This document shows positions 45,323 to 54,721 of a stretch of 64,000 bases of DNA, one piece after another. The stretch comes from CAWGLW01 sp963823525 (lineage in GTDB: Bacteria; Pseudomonadota; Gammaproteobacteria; Steroidobacterales; Steroidobacteraceae). The stretch spans positions 930,001 to 994,000 of the forward strand of contig CAWGLW010000006.1 of the NCBI GenBank assembly GCA_963823525.1, written 5' to 3'. Made by a program: the position numbers and the translations under genes. The stretch's first letter is position 1. Each line of letters opens with the position of its first letter. The notes under the pieces are model-generated. The model searched no databases. It was not told the origin of the DNA and saw nothing but the letters and a program-made list of their open reading frames with translations.

Positions 45323-45331
45323 TGTTATAAT
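45323..45331 (+). promoter_or_regulatory. Extended -10 promoter for the HSL-family hydrolase
   Basis: TGTTATAAT is a perfect TATAAT preceded by the extended -10 TG. It ends 35 bases before the ATG of the downstream hydrolase. In this GC-rich setting a perfect match is unlikely by chance. No good -35 lies at 17-base spacing, as is usual for extended -10 promoters. The element fits housekeeping sigma-70 transcription; it is inferred from sequence alone. Confidence 0.6.
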
Positions 45332-45366
45332 GGTGCGCTGCAGCAATCGCAAAGAGAACCGGAAAC

Positions 45367-46344
45367 ATGCCCAGTCAACGTGCCCGCCTGACCAACGAAT
45401 TCCTGAGATTGACCACGAAGTCGATGTGGAAACCTGACCTCGATCTTGGGTCGATCCGGGCGCACATGGCCAGAATGGATGCCCGACTCGGTCGTCGCGC
45501 CCTGCCTGTCGCCCGCGAAGAAATCCGCATCGCCGGCGTTCCGGCCACCTGGATTGGCGAAAAGGCGCTCGAAGCCGCCGGTACAATCCTGTACATCCAC
45601 GGCGGCGCGTGGTGCCTGCATGCCCCGGCGGCCTACGCGCGACTGGCCACATCCCTGTCCGCGGCGACCGGGATGCGGGTGCTGCTCATCGACTACCGCC
45701 TGGCGCCGGAGCATCGTTTTCCCGCCGGCAGCGACGACTGCCTGGGCGTGTACCGCTGGCTGATCGAACAGGGTTATCACGAGCGGCCCCTGGTCGTCGC
45801 CGGGGACTCCGCGGGCGGCAACCTGACACTCGTCACGTTGCAGAGGGCGCGTGATGCCGGACTGCCTATGCCCTGCTGTGCGGTGCCGATCTCACCGTCG
45901 ACCGACATGACCATGTCGGGACCGTCCGGCCAGTACAATGCCGAAGCCGACCCGATGTTCTCTCTCGCGGCGGCGGATATTTTTCCCGGCCTCTATTGTC
46001 CGGGCGAAGACCTCACCAACCCGATGATCTCGCCGCTGTTCGGTAACTGGTGGGGGCTTCCGCCCCTGTTGTTTCACGCCGGGTCTACCGAGTTGCTGCT
46101 CGATGACTCGGTGCGTGCCCAGGATCGCGCGCGCCAGGCCGGGGTCGAGGCGTACATACAGGTCTGGCTGAATCTGCCTCACGTATTTCACGTATTTCAC
46201 TGGCTGCCGGAGTCGCAACAGGGCATCGCGGCCATTGCTCACTTCATTGCCGCGATGTCGAAGACTTCGCCGAGGACCGTGCCCTACCGGATACCGGGCC
46301 TGCCGCAGGTCGAGCGTGCCACGACCGAGGGTCTCACCGCCTAG
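45367..46344 (+). CDS. HSL-family alpha/beta-hydrolase esterase
   Basis: A 325-residue esterase of the hormone-sensitive lipase group. The oxyanion motif HGGAW is near 78, the nucleophile GDSAGGNL near 150, and the catalytic Asp and His lie in the LLLDDSVRAQ and LPHVFHVFH regions near 240-280. Members hydrolyse short- to medium-chain esters. A perfect extended -10 promoter lies upstream. Its final 11 bases overlap the end of the minus-strand paralogue, so the two are arranged tail to tail. Confidence 0.88.
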   Translation: MPSQRARLTNEFLRLTTKSMWKPDLDLGSIRAHMARMDARLGRRALPVAREEIRIAGVPATWIGEKALEAAGTILYIHGGAWCLHAPAAYARLATSLSAATGMRVLLIDYRLAPEHRFPAGSDDCLGVYRWLIEQGYHERPLVVAGDSAGGNLTLVTLQRARDAGLPMPCCAVPISPSTDMTMSGPSGQYNAEADPMFSLAAADIFPGLYCPGEDLTNPMISPLFGNWWGLPPLLFHAGSTELLLDDSVRAQDRARQAGVEAYIQVWLNLPHVFHVFHWLPESQQGIAAIAHFIAAMSKTSPRTVPYRIPGLPQVERATTEGLTA

Positions 46345-47257
46345 GTTCGAGGAACGCCGCGACCTCATCCAGCGCGCGGTCCGCGTCCGCGAGGACTCCT
46401 GCGTGCAGTTGAAACACGTGCCAGCGGCGCGCAAACACGCTGAGCCTGACGCGGCCACCGCAGGCCTCGATGCGCTCGGTCACCCGCAATGAATCGGTGA
46501 GGATCAATTCGTCGCTGCCGACCTGTACCAGTGTCGGCGGAAGTCCGCCAAGGTCTGCGTACACCGGCGACACGCCGGGGTCATCGCGACGGGTTTCCCC
46601 TGCATAGAAGGCCGCGCACTCGTCGAGCCAGTCGCGGTTTAGCATCGCCTCGGCCGGGCTCTCAGTGCCCGGGGCCCCGGCCGTAAGATCCGCCCAGGGC
46701 GAAAACACGATCAGGTGCGATGGCAAAGGTACGCCGAGGTCACGCAGACGCGCAGCCGTCGCCAGGGCCAGTCCGCCACCGGCAGAGTCCCCGGCGATCA
46801 CGATGTCGTTGGCGGCAACGCCGGACTCCAGCAATCCCCGGTAGGCCGCGATCGCGTCTTCGATGGCTGCCGGGAAGGGATGCTCGGGCGCGAGGCGATA
46901 GTCGGCCACAAACACACGCGCTGCGCAGCGAATCCCCATATTGCCGGTCAACGCGCGGTGGGTCCGGGGCGACCCGACGCAATAGGCACCGCCGTGAAGA
47001 TAGAGAATCGTTCGCCCGGTCGAGCCAGGGTTCTTCGTATCGACCCACTCGCCCGGTACCGCCCCGACCCGGCCTGGCGAAAATTTCACCGAACCCGGCA
47101 CCAGGGCAATGCGGGTCAGCTTTTCCAGCCAGCGTCGCTGGTCGTCAATGGGGCGTCCTGCCCGGTTGCGACGCTTGAGAAAAATGCGCAGCGTGCCGCG
47201 CAGCAATCCGGCCAGGACGGTCTGACCGAGGGGTTCATTGGCTTCATGCCCTGACAA
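46334..47257 (-). CDS. HSL-family alpha/beta-hydrolase esterase (second copy)
   Basis: A 307-residue esterase of the same family as its convergent neighbour, with HGGAYCVGSPRTHR near 89 and GDSAGGGLALATA near 158; Asp and His follow near 250-285 (ELILTDSLRV and WHVFQLHAGV). It starts at TTG 47257, which has GGAG about eight bases upstream; no in-frame ATG offers a better start. Its 3' end overlaps the convergent gene by 11 bases. It probably hydrolyses acyl esters; separate substrates for the two copies are likely but unproven. Confidence 0.87.
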   Translation of the reverse strand: MSGHEANEPLGQTVLAGLLRGTLRIFLKRRNRAGRPIDDQRRWLEKLTRIALVPGSVKFSPGRVGAVPGEWVDTKNPGSTGRTILYLHGGAYCVGSPRTHRALTGNMGIRCAARVFVADYRLAPEHPFPAAIEDAIAAYRGLLESGVAANDIVIAGDSAGGGLALATAARLRDLGVPLPSHLIVFSPWADLTAGAPGTESPAEAMLNRDWLDECAAFYAGETRRDDPGVSPVYADLGGLPPTLVQVGSDELILTDSLRVTERIEACGGRVRLSVFARRWHVFQLHAGVLADADRALDEVAAFLEPRR

Positions 47258-47326
47258 GTGAAGGCTCCATCAGACTGAATGCCTGTCCATCAACCTGACC
47301 TTCATTGACCACTGACCGATCCGTGT

Positions 47327-47788
47327 CTACCACCGGAAGGGCCTGGCGGTATCTCCGGATTCAGGGCCCCGATCGAGCAGGTCCAGACGCGCCATGGCTA
47401 CGCCTTGATCCTTCATGCCGATCTTTGCCGCCGCGGCAGGCGACAAGTCTCCAATTCGATTGCCGGCAAACGGGCCGCGGTCATTGACCCGCACGATCAC
47501 GCTGCGGCCGTTGTTCAGATTGGTCACCCTGACTCGCGAGCCGAACGGCAGTTCCGGATGAGCCATTGTCAAACCCGCCGGATCAAAGATCTCGCCGCTT
47601 GCCGTCCTGCGGCCGTCAAACCCTGGCCCGTACCAGGACACGCGGCCTTCCTCGCGCCACTGGGCAGACTCGGGAAAACCCGCACAGCCAATTCGCGCCC
47701 CAACCAGGACGAGAAGCGAGAGCGCCACCAGACCGGCGAGCGCTCGGGGTCGCTTTCGCGCCGATTCCTGCCGTGTGTCCTGCTGCAT
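47327..47788 (-). CDS. rlpA: RlpA-like double-psi beta-barrel lipoprotein or lytic transglycosylase
   Basis: A 153-residue protein with an N-terminal hydrophobic segment (ALAGLVALSLLVLVGARIGC) that may be a signal or anchor. The RlpA double-psi beta-barrel follows: GRVSWYGPGFDGRRTASGE, MAHPELPFGSRVRVTNL and VRVNDRGPF. RlpA proteins act on glycan strands lacking stem peptides near the septum or tip. There is no SPOR domain, unlike longer RlpA proteins. A T6 run lies just before the ATG in place of a clear ribosome site. Confidence 0.8.
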   Translation of the reverse strand: MQQDTRQESARKRPRALAGLVALSLLVLVGARIGCAGFPESAQWREEGRVSWYGPGFDGRRTASGEIFDPAGLTMAHPELPFGSRVRVTNLNNGRSVIVRVNDRGPFAGNRIGDLSPAAAAKIGMKDQGVAMARLDLLDRGPESGDTARPFRW

Positions 47789-47833
47789 TGAAAAAACCCG
47801 GGCACGCTGCGGGGAAGACTCATTGCGCTGGAC

Positions 47834-47865
47834 CGCCAGGGCCCCATCCCGCGTCCCCCCTGGCG
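47834..47865 (-). repeat. Hairpin between the GlsB-like and RlpA genes
   Basis: An eight-base perfect inverted repeat (CGCCAGGG at 47834-47841 and CCCTGGCG at 47858-47865) with a 16-base loop. It lies after the GlsB-like stop. There is no T-run directly after it on the minus strand, so it is not a standard rho-independent terminator. It may pause or process the transcript; no function is proven. Confidence 0.35.
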
Positions 47866-47879
47866 CTTCGGCTTTCCCG

Positions 47880-48155
47880 CTATGCGCCCGTCTTGCGTCG
47901 ACGGAAGAACCAGATCAAGGCGGCCGCACCAGCCACGGCGAGCACAAAATTCAAGGTCGCCGGGAGCTTGAGCAACTGGGCAACGATTCCGCCGAGAAAC
48001 GAGCCGGCAATTCCGTAACCTACGGTCGCGAGCCAGCTCATCGGGTCCGGGCCCGGCAGGAGCCAGCGCGCCAGCGCCCCGGTCAACAAGCCACTCAGAC
48101 CGATGAGAAGAATCAGTATGCCAAACCCGAGACCCACGCCTGTCGCACCTTCCAT
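47880..48155 (-). CDS. GlsB/YeaQ/YmgE-family small membrane protein
   Basis: A 91-residue protein with three predicted membrane helices and the family signature: GALARWLLPGPDPMSWLATV followed by a glycine-rich helix (GYGIAGSFLGGIVAQLL). Family members are linked to envelope or general stress responses, though none has a firm biochemical role. The ATG has AGAGG upstream. It is divergent from gltB with a 274-base spacer and likely carries its own promoter there. Confidence 0.78.
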   Translation of the reverse strand: MEGATGVGLGFGILILLIGLSGLLTGALARWLLPGPDPMSWLATVGYGIAGSFLGGIVAQLLKLPATLNFVLAVAGAAALIWFFRRRKTGA

Positions 48156-48289
48156 ATTACCGACCTCTTTGTTTTAAATGGATTTTTCGGATGGAAAGGC
48201 TAACAGAGACCTTGCGGCCGCGACAGCGCTTTTGCAACATCCGGCCTGAGCTTCGGGGGGCTGTGGCCAGCCGGTTTTGCTGCACTGCA

Positions 48290-48318
48290 TTGACGCCGCC
48301 GGGCCATCGTGTCATATC
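48290..48318 (+). promoter_or_regulatory. Candidate sigma-70 promoter for gltB
   Basis: TTGACG at 48290-48295 is a near-consensus -35. With a 17-base spacer the -10 would be CATATC (48313-48318), which is only a partial match. Transcription would begin about 105 bases before the gltB ATG, giving a long leader. I see no clear regulator site or riboswitch in the remaining spacer. Assignment is by sequence similarity alone. Confidence 0.35.
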
Positions 48319-48429
48319 AGAACCCTATCCATGACGAATTCAGCGTAGGGGGAGACTCGGCAGCGGCAAGCCGGGCCTTTGTGCGTCCTTGACGCTTTCG
48401 AAACCGTGCGACAGACAGGCACCAATACA

Positions 48430-51400
48430 ATGAGTAACACGAATCGCCCCGAATCCGCCAAGAGCGCCCACGGCCGGGGAGCCGCAGGCTCGATGACGGC
48501 GACTCGCCCGCAGCAACAGGGCCTTTACGATCCCCGATTCGAGCATGACGCCTGCGGCGTGGGCTTCGTCGTGAACATCAAAGGCCGGAAGTCGCACCAG
48601 ATCCTCGAGCAGGCCTTACAGGTTCTCAAGAACCTGGACCACCGGGGCGCCTGCGGCTGCGAAGTGAACACCGGCGACGGTGCCGGCGTTCTGATGCAGA
48701 TGCCCCACAAGTTCAATGAACAGGTCTGCGCCACCACACGCATCCAGCTGCCGGCCGCCGGAGAATATGGCAGCGGTATCATTTTCCTGCCGCATAACCC
48801 GACGGTCCGGCGCCGGATCGAGGAAAAATTCGAGCAGGTCGTTCAGTCAGAAGGACAGAAGGTGATCGGCTGGCGAACCGTGCCGACCGACCACAGCATG
48901 CTTGGCGAGACGGCGCGGTCATGCGAACCGTTCATGCGCCAGGTATTCATCCGTCGCGACAGCGCAATTGCCAGCGAACTGGATTTCGAACGCAAGCTCT
49001 ACGTCATCCGCAAGCGTGCGTACAACGAGATTCGCGCCACGGGGCTCGCCGGCGCCGAGCAATGGTACGTCGTCAGCCTTTCCTGCCGGACGCTCGTCTT
49101 CAAGGGCATGTTGCTGACCAACCAGCTCGATGCGTATTTCTCGGACCTGCACAACCCGGCCATGGAGACCGCGCTGGCACTGGTGCATTCTCGCTTCAGC
49201 ACGAACACGTTCCCGAGCTGGGACCGCGCCCACCCGAATCGCTACGTAGCGCATAACGGTGAAATCAATACCGTCCGGGGCAATGCAAACTGGATGCGGG
49301 CCCGGGAAGCCCGTTTTCAGGCCGAACTGTTCGGCGAGGACATCAACAAGGTCCGGCCCATCATCAACCCGAATGGCAGCGACTCGGGCATGTTCGACAA
49401 CACGCTCGAACTGCTCTACCTTGCCGGCCGCTCGCTGCCGCATGCGGTCATGATGATGATTCCGGAGCCGTGGTCGAACCACGACAGCATGGACGACCAG
49501 CGCAAGGCTTTTTACCAGTACAACTCCTGCCTGATGGAGCCCTGGGATGGCCCGGCATCGATCGCGTTCACTGACGGCGTGCAGATCGGCGCAGTCCTCG
49601 ACCGCAACGGTCTGCGCCCGACGCGCTACTACGTGACCAGCGACGACCTCGTCATCATGGCTTCGGAAGCCGGTGTGCTCGATGTGCCCCCCGAGAACGT
49701 CCTGACCAAGGGCCGCCTGCAGCCCGGCCGCATGTTCCTGGTCGATACGGCGGAAGGCCGGATCATCGACGATGAGGAAATCAAGCGCGCGGTGACCTCC
49801 CAGTTGCCATACCGGCAGTGGCTCGACGAGTACATGATTCATCTCGACGACCTGCCGGCGGCGCCTGAAATTCCGCAACCGAATCCGGAAACGCTGATGC
49901 AGCGACAGGTGGCCTTCGGCTATACGTTCGAGGATGAACGCGTGGTGATCTCGCCGATGGCGCAGAACGGCGTCGAGGCCGTTGGCGCAATGGGTAACGA
50001 CACGCCGCTCGCGGTGCTGTCGAATCGACCGCGGCTGCTCTATGACTACTTCAAGCAGTTGTTCGCGCAGGTAACCAATCCACCGATCGATTGCATCCGC
50101 GAAGAAATCGTCACCTCGTCCGAGACGCGCCTGGGCTCGGAAGGCAACCTGCTCAACCCGCAGCCGGCCGACTGCCGCCGCCTCGACATTGCCTGGCCGA
50201 TCCTCACCAACGATGAGTTTGCCAAGGTCCGCCGCATGGACCTCCCCGGTTTGCGCGTCGGCGCCCTGCCTATTCTCTTCCGTGTCAGTCGCGGCCAGAA
50301 AGGGCTGGTCAAGTCGATCGAGGAACTGCGACTGATGGCGCGACGGCTGATCGAGGAAGAAGAGATCAACGTCATCGTATTGAGTGATCGGGGTGTCAAC
50401 GCGGAGTTTGCCCCGATCCCGTCGTTGATGGCGGTCGCCGGTCTGCATCATTACCTGATCCGGGAAGGACTGCGATCCCGCGTCAGCCTGGTGCTGGAAA
50501 CCGGTGAGGCGCGGGAAGTCCATCATTTCGCGGCGCTGCTCGGTTATGGCTGCTCCGCGATCAACCCGTATCTTGCGTTCGAGACGATCGAGCACCTGAT
50601 CGAGTCAGGCCGGCTGACCGGCATCGATTACAGGGCCGCCTGCCGCAACTTCGTCAAAGCCGGCGCCAAAGGCGTGATCAAGGTGGCCTCCAAGATGGGC
50701 ATTTCGACGCTGCAGAGTTATCGCGGCGCACAGGTGTTCGAAGCCGTGGGGCTGCGGCAGGACGTGATCGACGAATATTTCACCTGGACATCCTCGAGAA
50801 TCGGCGGTATCGACACCAGCCTGATCGCCGAGGAAGTGCTGCTACGGCACAGCGCGGCGTTCCCCGAGCGTGCCGTCAAGCGCGGCACCTTGCCGGCCGG
50901 AGGTCAGTACCAGTGGCGCGCGGACGGCGAATACCACTTGTTCAATCCGGAGAGTATTCATCGCCTCCAGAAGGCCGTGCGCACCGAGAACTACTCGGTC
51001 TACAAGTCCTATGCCGAACTGATCAACAAGCAGTCGATCAATCTTTGCACCCTGCGAGGCCTGCTCGACTTCAAGGCCTCCGAGCCCGTTCCAATCGAGG
51101 AGGTCGAGCCGGTCGAAGAGATCGTCAAGCGCTTCAAGACCGGCGCAATGTCGTATGGCTCGATCAGCAAGGAAGCCCATGAGACGCTCGCGATCGCGAT
51201 GAACCGGATCGGCGGCAAGAGCAACACCGGTGAAGGCGGCGAGGACCCGGAACGTTACATACCGCTGCCGAACGGTGATTCAAAGAACTCGGCGATCAAG
51301 CAGGTCGCTTCCGGCCGATTCGGAGTCACCAGCGAGTACCTCGTCAGCGCCCAGGAACTGCAGATAAAGATGGCCCAGGGCGCCAAGCCCGGTGAAGGCG

Positions 51401-53088
51401 GGCAACTGCCGGGCACCAAGGTGTATCCCTGGGTCGCGAAGACCCGTCACACGACGGCTGGCGTCGGGCTCATTTCGCCGCCACCGCATCATGACATCTA
51501 CTCGATCGAGGACCTCGCGGAACTGATCCACGACCTCAAGAACGCCAACCACCATGCCCGCGTCTGCGTGAAGCTGGTGGCGGAAGTCGGTGTCGGTACG
51601 ATTGCGGCCGGTGTCGCCAAGGCGCATGCCGACGTAGTCCTGATCAGCGGACATGACGGGGGTACGGGCGCGTCGCCGAGAACTTCGATCATGAATGCCG
51701 GGCTGCCATGGGAGCTCGGGCTGGCCGAAACGCACCAGACGCTGGTGCTCAACAATCTGCGAAGCCGCATACGTATCGAAACGGACGGCCAGCTCAAGAC
51801 GGGTCGCGATGTGGCTGTCGCTGCGCTTCTCGGCGCCGAAGAGTTCGGCTTTGCGACCGCGCCACTGGTAGCGACGGGCTGCATCCTGATGCGCGTCTGC
51901 CACCTCAACACCTGCCCGGTTGGTGTAGCCACCCAGGACCCGCGGTTGCGCGCGAAGTTCACCGGCAAACCGGAGCACGTCGTCAACTTCATGCACTTCG
52001 TGGCGATGGAGATGCGGGAAATCATGGCCGAACTTGGCTTCCGCAGTATCGATGAAATGATCGGGCGAGTGGACAAGCTCGAACCGAGAGCCGCCATTGA
52101 TCACTGGAAGGCGAAGGGCCTGGATTTCACGAACCTGCTTTACTCGCCGGAAGTCGATTCGCAATGGGGGCGCATCTGCACGGATCCGCAGGACCACGGA
52201 ATCGAACGATCACTCGACATGACCGTGCTGCTGGACCTGTGCAGGCCGGCGATCGAGCGCGGCGAAGAAGTCGTTGCAGAACTGCCGATCCGCAACGTCA
52301 ATCGCGTGGTCGGAACGATTACGGGCAGCGAAATCACGCGCAAGTACGGCGCGGCAGGACTCCCGGATGACACGATCCGTCTGCATTTCCGTGGCTCGGC
52401 AGGCCAGAGCTTTGGTGCGTTCGTGCCTCGCGGCATGAGCCTGTCGCTCGAAGGCGATGCAAACGACTACCTGGGCAAGGGACTGTCGGGAGGCAGGATT
52501 GCCGTCTTCCCGCCGCGCGAATCGGGCTTCGTGGCGCGCGACAACATCATCATCGGCAACGTCGCTTTTTACGGGGCAACCGCGGGCGAGGCCTACATCC
52601 GCGGTATGGCCGGTGAGCGCTTCTGCGTGCGTAACAGCGGCGTGGACGCGGTCGTCGAGGCCGTTGGCGATCATGGCTGCGAATACATGACCGGCGGCAG
52701 GGTCGTGATACTCGGCGAGACGGGACGTAACTTCGGGGCCGGCATGTCGGGCGGTGTCGCCTACGTGTTCGACGAGAAGGACGACTTCCCGGGCAAGGTG
52801 AACCGGCAGATGGTGCTGCTGGAGTCACTCGACGATCCGGCCGAAATCCAGCAGGTCCGGCAGATGATCGAGCGTCACGTGGCACACACCTCGAGCGGAC
52901 TCGCCGCACAGATCCTGGAGGACTGGGACAGTTCCGTGGGGCGGTTTGTAAAGGTCATCCCGAAGGACTACAAACGCATGCTCGGATGTATTGCGCGCGC
53001 CGAAGAGCAGGGCCTCGTCGGTGACGAAGCCATCATGGTGGCCTTCGAGGAAAATTCGCGCGACCTCTCGCGAGTGGGCGGCAACTGA
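48430..53088 (+). CDS. gltB: Glutamate synthase (NADPH) large subunit
   Basis: A 1552-residue subunit that forms glutamate from glutamine and 2-oxoglutarate. The N-terminal amidotransferase nucleophile is Cys42 in HDACGVGF; the preceding 41 residues form the removable propeptide. The FMN synthase domain follows, with cluster cysteines in CILMRVCHLNTCPVG (CX5CX4C) near 1155. The C-terminal domain has the GXGXG beta-helix repeats (YLGKGLSGGRI). I chose ATG 48430 over an upstream TTG because it gives a propeptide of normal size. It is followed by gltD after 28 bases. This locus is the main nitrogen assimilation route visible here. Confidence 0.95.
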   Translation: MSNTNRPESAKSAHGRGAAGSMTATRPQQQGLYDPRFEHDACGVGFVVNIKGRKSHQILEQALQVLKNLDHRGACGCEVNTGDGAGVLMQMPHKFNEQVCATTRIQLPAAGEYGSGIIFLPHNPTVRRRIEEKFEQVVQSEGQKVIGWRTVPTDHSMLGETARSCEPFMRQVFIRRDSAIASELDFERKLYVIRKRAYNEIRATGLAGAEQWYVVSLSCRTLVFKGMLLTNQLDAYFSDLHNPAMETALALVHSRFSTNTFPSWDRAHPNRYVAHNGEINTVRGNANWMRAREARFQAELFGEDINKVRPIINPNGSDSGMFDNTLELLYLAGRSLPHAVMMMIPEPWSNHDSMDDQRKAFYQYNSCLMEPWDGPASIAFTDGVQIGAVLDRNGLRPTRYYVTSDDLVIMASEAGVLDVPPENVLTKGRLQPGRMFLVDTAEGRIIDDEEIKRAVTSQLPYRQWLDEYMIHLDDLPAAPEIPQPNPETLMQRQVAFGYTFEDERVVISPMAQNGVEAVGAMGNDTPLAVLSNRPRLLYDYFKQLFAQVTNPPIDCIREEIVTSSETRLGSEGNLLNPQPADCRRLDIAWPILTNDEFAKVRRMDLPGLRVGALPILFRVSRGQKGLVKSIEELRLMARRLIEEEEINVIVLSDRGVNAEFAPIPSLMAVAGLHHYLIREGLRSRVSLVLETGEAREVHHFAALLGYGCSAINPYLAFETIEHLIESGRLTGIDYRAACRNFVKAGAKGVIKVASKMGISTLQSYRGAQVFEAVGLRQDVIDEYFTWTSSRIGGIDTSLIAEEVLLRHSAAFPERAVKRGTLPAGGQYQWRADGEYHLFNPESIHRLQKAVRTENYSVYKSYAELINKQSINLCTLRGLLDFKASEPVPIEEVEPVEEIVKRFKTGAMSYGSISKEAHETLAIAMNRIGGKSNTGEGGEDPERYIPLPNGDSKNSAIKQVASGRFGVTSEYLVSAQELQIKMAQGAKPGEGGQLPGTKVYPWVAKTRHTTAGVGLISPPPHHDIYSIEDLAELIHDLKNANHHARVCVKLVAEVGVGTIAAGVAKAHADVVLISGHDGGTGASPRTSIMNAGLPWELGLAETHQTLVLNNLRSRIRIETDGQLKTGRDVAVAALLGAEEFGFATAPLVATGCILMRVCHLNTCPVGVATQDPRLRAKFTGKPEHVVNFMHFVAMEMREIMAELGFRSIDEMIGRVDKLEPRAAIDHWKAKGLDFTNLLYSPEVDSQWGRICTDPQDHGIERSLDMTVLLDLCRPAIERGEEVVAELPIRNVNRVVGTITGSEITRKYGAAGLPDDTIRLHFRGSAGQSFGAFVPRGMSLSLEGDANDYLGKGLSGGRIAVFPPRESGFVARDNIIIGNVAFYGATAGEAYIRGMAGERFCVRNSGVDAVVEAVGDHGCEYMTGGRVVILGETGRNFGAGMSGGVAYVFDEKDDFPGKVNRQMVLLESLDDPAEIQQVRQMIERHVAHTSSGLAAQILEDWDSSVGRFVKVIPKDYKRMLGCIARAEEQGLVGDEAIMVAFEENSRDLSRVGGN

Positions 53089-53116
53089 CCGCAGGGCGCA
53101 TCAGGAAAGGCAGAGC

Positions 53117-54601
53117 ATGGGAAAACCGACTGGATTTATCGAGTACCTGCGTGAATTGCCGGTCGACCGGCCACCGACGCAGCGCATCGCGGACTGGAAG
53201 GAATTTCATCCGCACCTGGAGGAACGCCGCCTGCGCCAGCAGGGTGCGCGTTGCATGGACTGCGGCGTGCCATTCTGCCACACGGGTACGCTGATCAGCG
53301 GGATGGCCTCGGGCTGCCCGGTCAATAACGTGATCCCGGAGTGGAATGACCTCGTGTATCGCGGCCTCTGGCGTGATGCACTGGACCGGCTGCTGCTGAC
53401 TAATAATTTCCCCGAGTTCACCGGACGCGTCTGCCCGGCACCCTGCGAGGGCTCCTGTGTCCTGGGTCTCAACAACCCACCGGTGACGATCAAGAACATC
53501 GAAAACGAAATTATCGAGCGGGGTTGGAACGAGGGCTGGGTCATACCGGCGGCACCTGCGGTACGAAGCGGGAAGAAAGTCGCGGTGATCGGTTCTGGCC
53601 CGGCCGGGCTGGCGGCGGCCGCACAGTTGAACAGTGCAGGGCACCTCGTGACGGTCATCGAGCGCGAGGATCGCCCCGGAGGCCTTTTGATGTACGGCAT
53701 TCCGAACATGAAACTCGACAAGCGAGAGGTCGTTCAACGGCGAATCGATCTGATGCAGGCCGAGGGCATCAAATTCATCTGCAACGCGACAGTTGGCGAA
53801 AATGTCGAGGCGCGCCTGCTGATGCACGATTTTGACGCGGTCGTCCTTTGCACGGGCGCCACCCAGCCGCGCGACCTCCCGGTTGACGGCCGCAGCCTGG
53901 ACGGTGTGCATTTTGCAATGGATTACCTTACCGCGAGCACGCGGGCCCTGCTCGATGGCGGGCCGCAGAACAGTCCGATACACGCGAAGGGCAAGGACGT
54001 GGTCGTTATCGGGGGTGGCGACACCGGGACCGACTGCGTCGGCACGGCCATCCGGCAGGGCTGCCGCAGCGTCCTGCAGATCGAGATCATGCCCCGCCCG
54101 CCGTTGGAGCGGGCGGCAGACAATCCCTGGCCGGAGTGGCCAAAGGTGTACAAGCTCGACTACGGACAGGAAGAGGCGGCAGCGAAATTCGGCGATGACC
54201 CGAGAGTCTACCTGCGAACGGTCAATCGCTTCAGCGGGGACAGCGGTGGGCAATTGACGGAACTGTCAACCGTGCAGGTGAAGTGGGAGCGTACCGACGA
54301 CGGACGGTTCATCCCGAGCGAAGTACCCGGCTCGGAGCAGACGCATGACGCGCAGCTGGCGCTGCTGGCCATGGGATTTCTCGGCCCCGAACAGCCGATG
54401 CTCGATGAACTCGGCATCGAGCGCGATGCCCGCAGCAATGTCCGGGCCGAACTCGGCCGGTTTACCACCAACATCGAAGGCGTGTTTGCCGCCGGTGATT
54501 GCCGGCGCGGCCAGAGCCTCGTGGTCTGGGCGATTCACGAGGGGCGTGCGGCCGCGCGCGAGTGCGATCGCTACCTGATGGGCGGTACGAGCCTGCCCTG
54601 A
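53117..54601 (+). CDS. gltD: Glutamate synthase (NADPH) small subunit
   Basis: A 494-residue flavoprotein subunit that passes NADPH electrons to GltB. The N-terminal iron-sulfur cysteines are visible (CMDCGVPFCH and CPAPCEGSCVLG). The FAD motif is VIGSGPAGLAAAAQL near 155 and the NADPH motif is VIGGGDTGTDC near 298. ATG 53117 has AGGAAAGG upstream; a longer reading would lie inside gltB. It is the second gene of the gltBD operon. The next gene starts 120 bases later and probably has its own promoter. Confidence 0.95.
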   Translation: MGKPTGFIEYLRELPVDRPPTQRIADWKEFHPHLEERRLRQQGARCMDCGVPFCHTGTLISGMASGCPVNNVIPEWNDLVYRGLWRDALDRLLLTNNFPEFTGRVCPAPCEGSCVLGLNNPPVTIKNIENEIIERGWNEGWVIPAAPAVRSGKKVAVIGSGPAGLAAAAQLNSAGHLVTVIEREDRPGGLLMYGIPNMKLDKREVVQRRIDLMQAEGIKFICNATVGENVEARLLMHDFDAVVLCTGATQPRDLPVDGRSLDGVHFAMDYLTASTRALLDGGPQNSPIHAKGKDVVVIGGGDTGTDCVGTAIRQGCRSVLQIEIMPRPPLERAADNPWPEWPKVYKLDYGQEEAAAKFGDDPRVYLRTVNRFSGDSGGQLTELSTVQVKWERTDDGRFIPSEVPGSEQTHDAQLALLAMGFLGPEQPMLDELGIERDARSNVRAELGRFTTNIEGVFAAGDCRRGQSLVVWAIHEGRAAARECDRYLMGGTSLP

Positions 54602-54721
54602 ATCAAGCCCCCGTTAAGCCTGCGAGGGCGACCGTGATGCCGTTTCGCAGTTGATTCTCGCCGGTCAGCGAAGCAGGTCACGGAAATTAGCTGTACATTC
54701 GGTGCAGGCTGCAGCACCTTA

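Noticed and set aside
46181..46198. Nine-base direct repeat inside the esterase gene
   Set aside because: It encodes the HVFHVF segment around the catalytic histidine, which fits the family; not a mobile or regulatory repeat.
48919..50595. 558-codon minus-strand open frame inside gltB
   Set aside because: Antisense shadow of a highly conserved gene; no start context or recognisable domain.
53033..54253. 406-codon minus-strand open frame inside gltD
   Set aside because: Antisense to gltD; its translation is arginine- and histidine-rich with no family signature.
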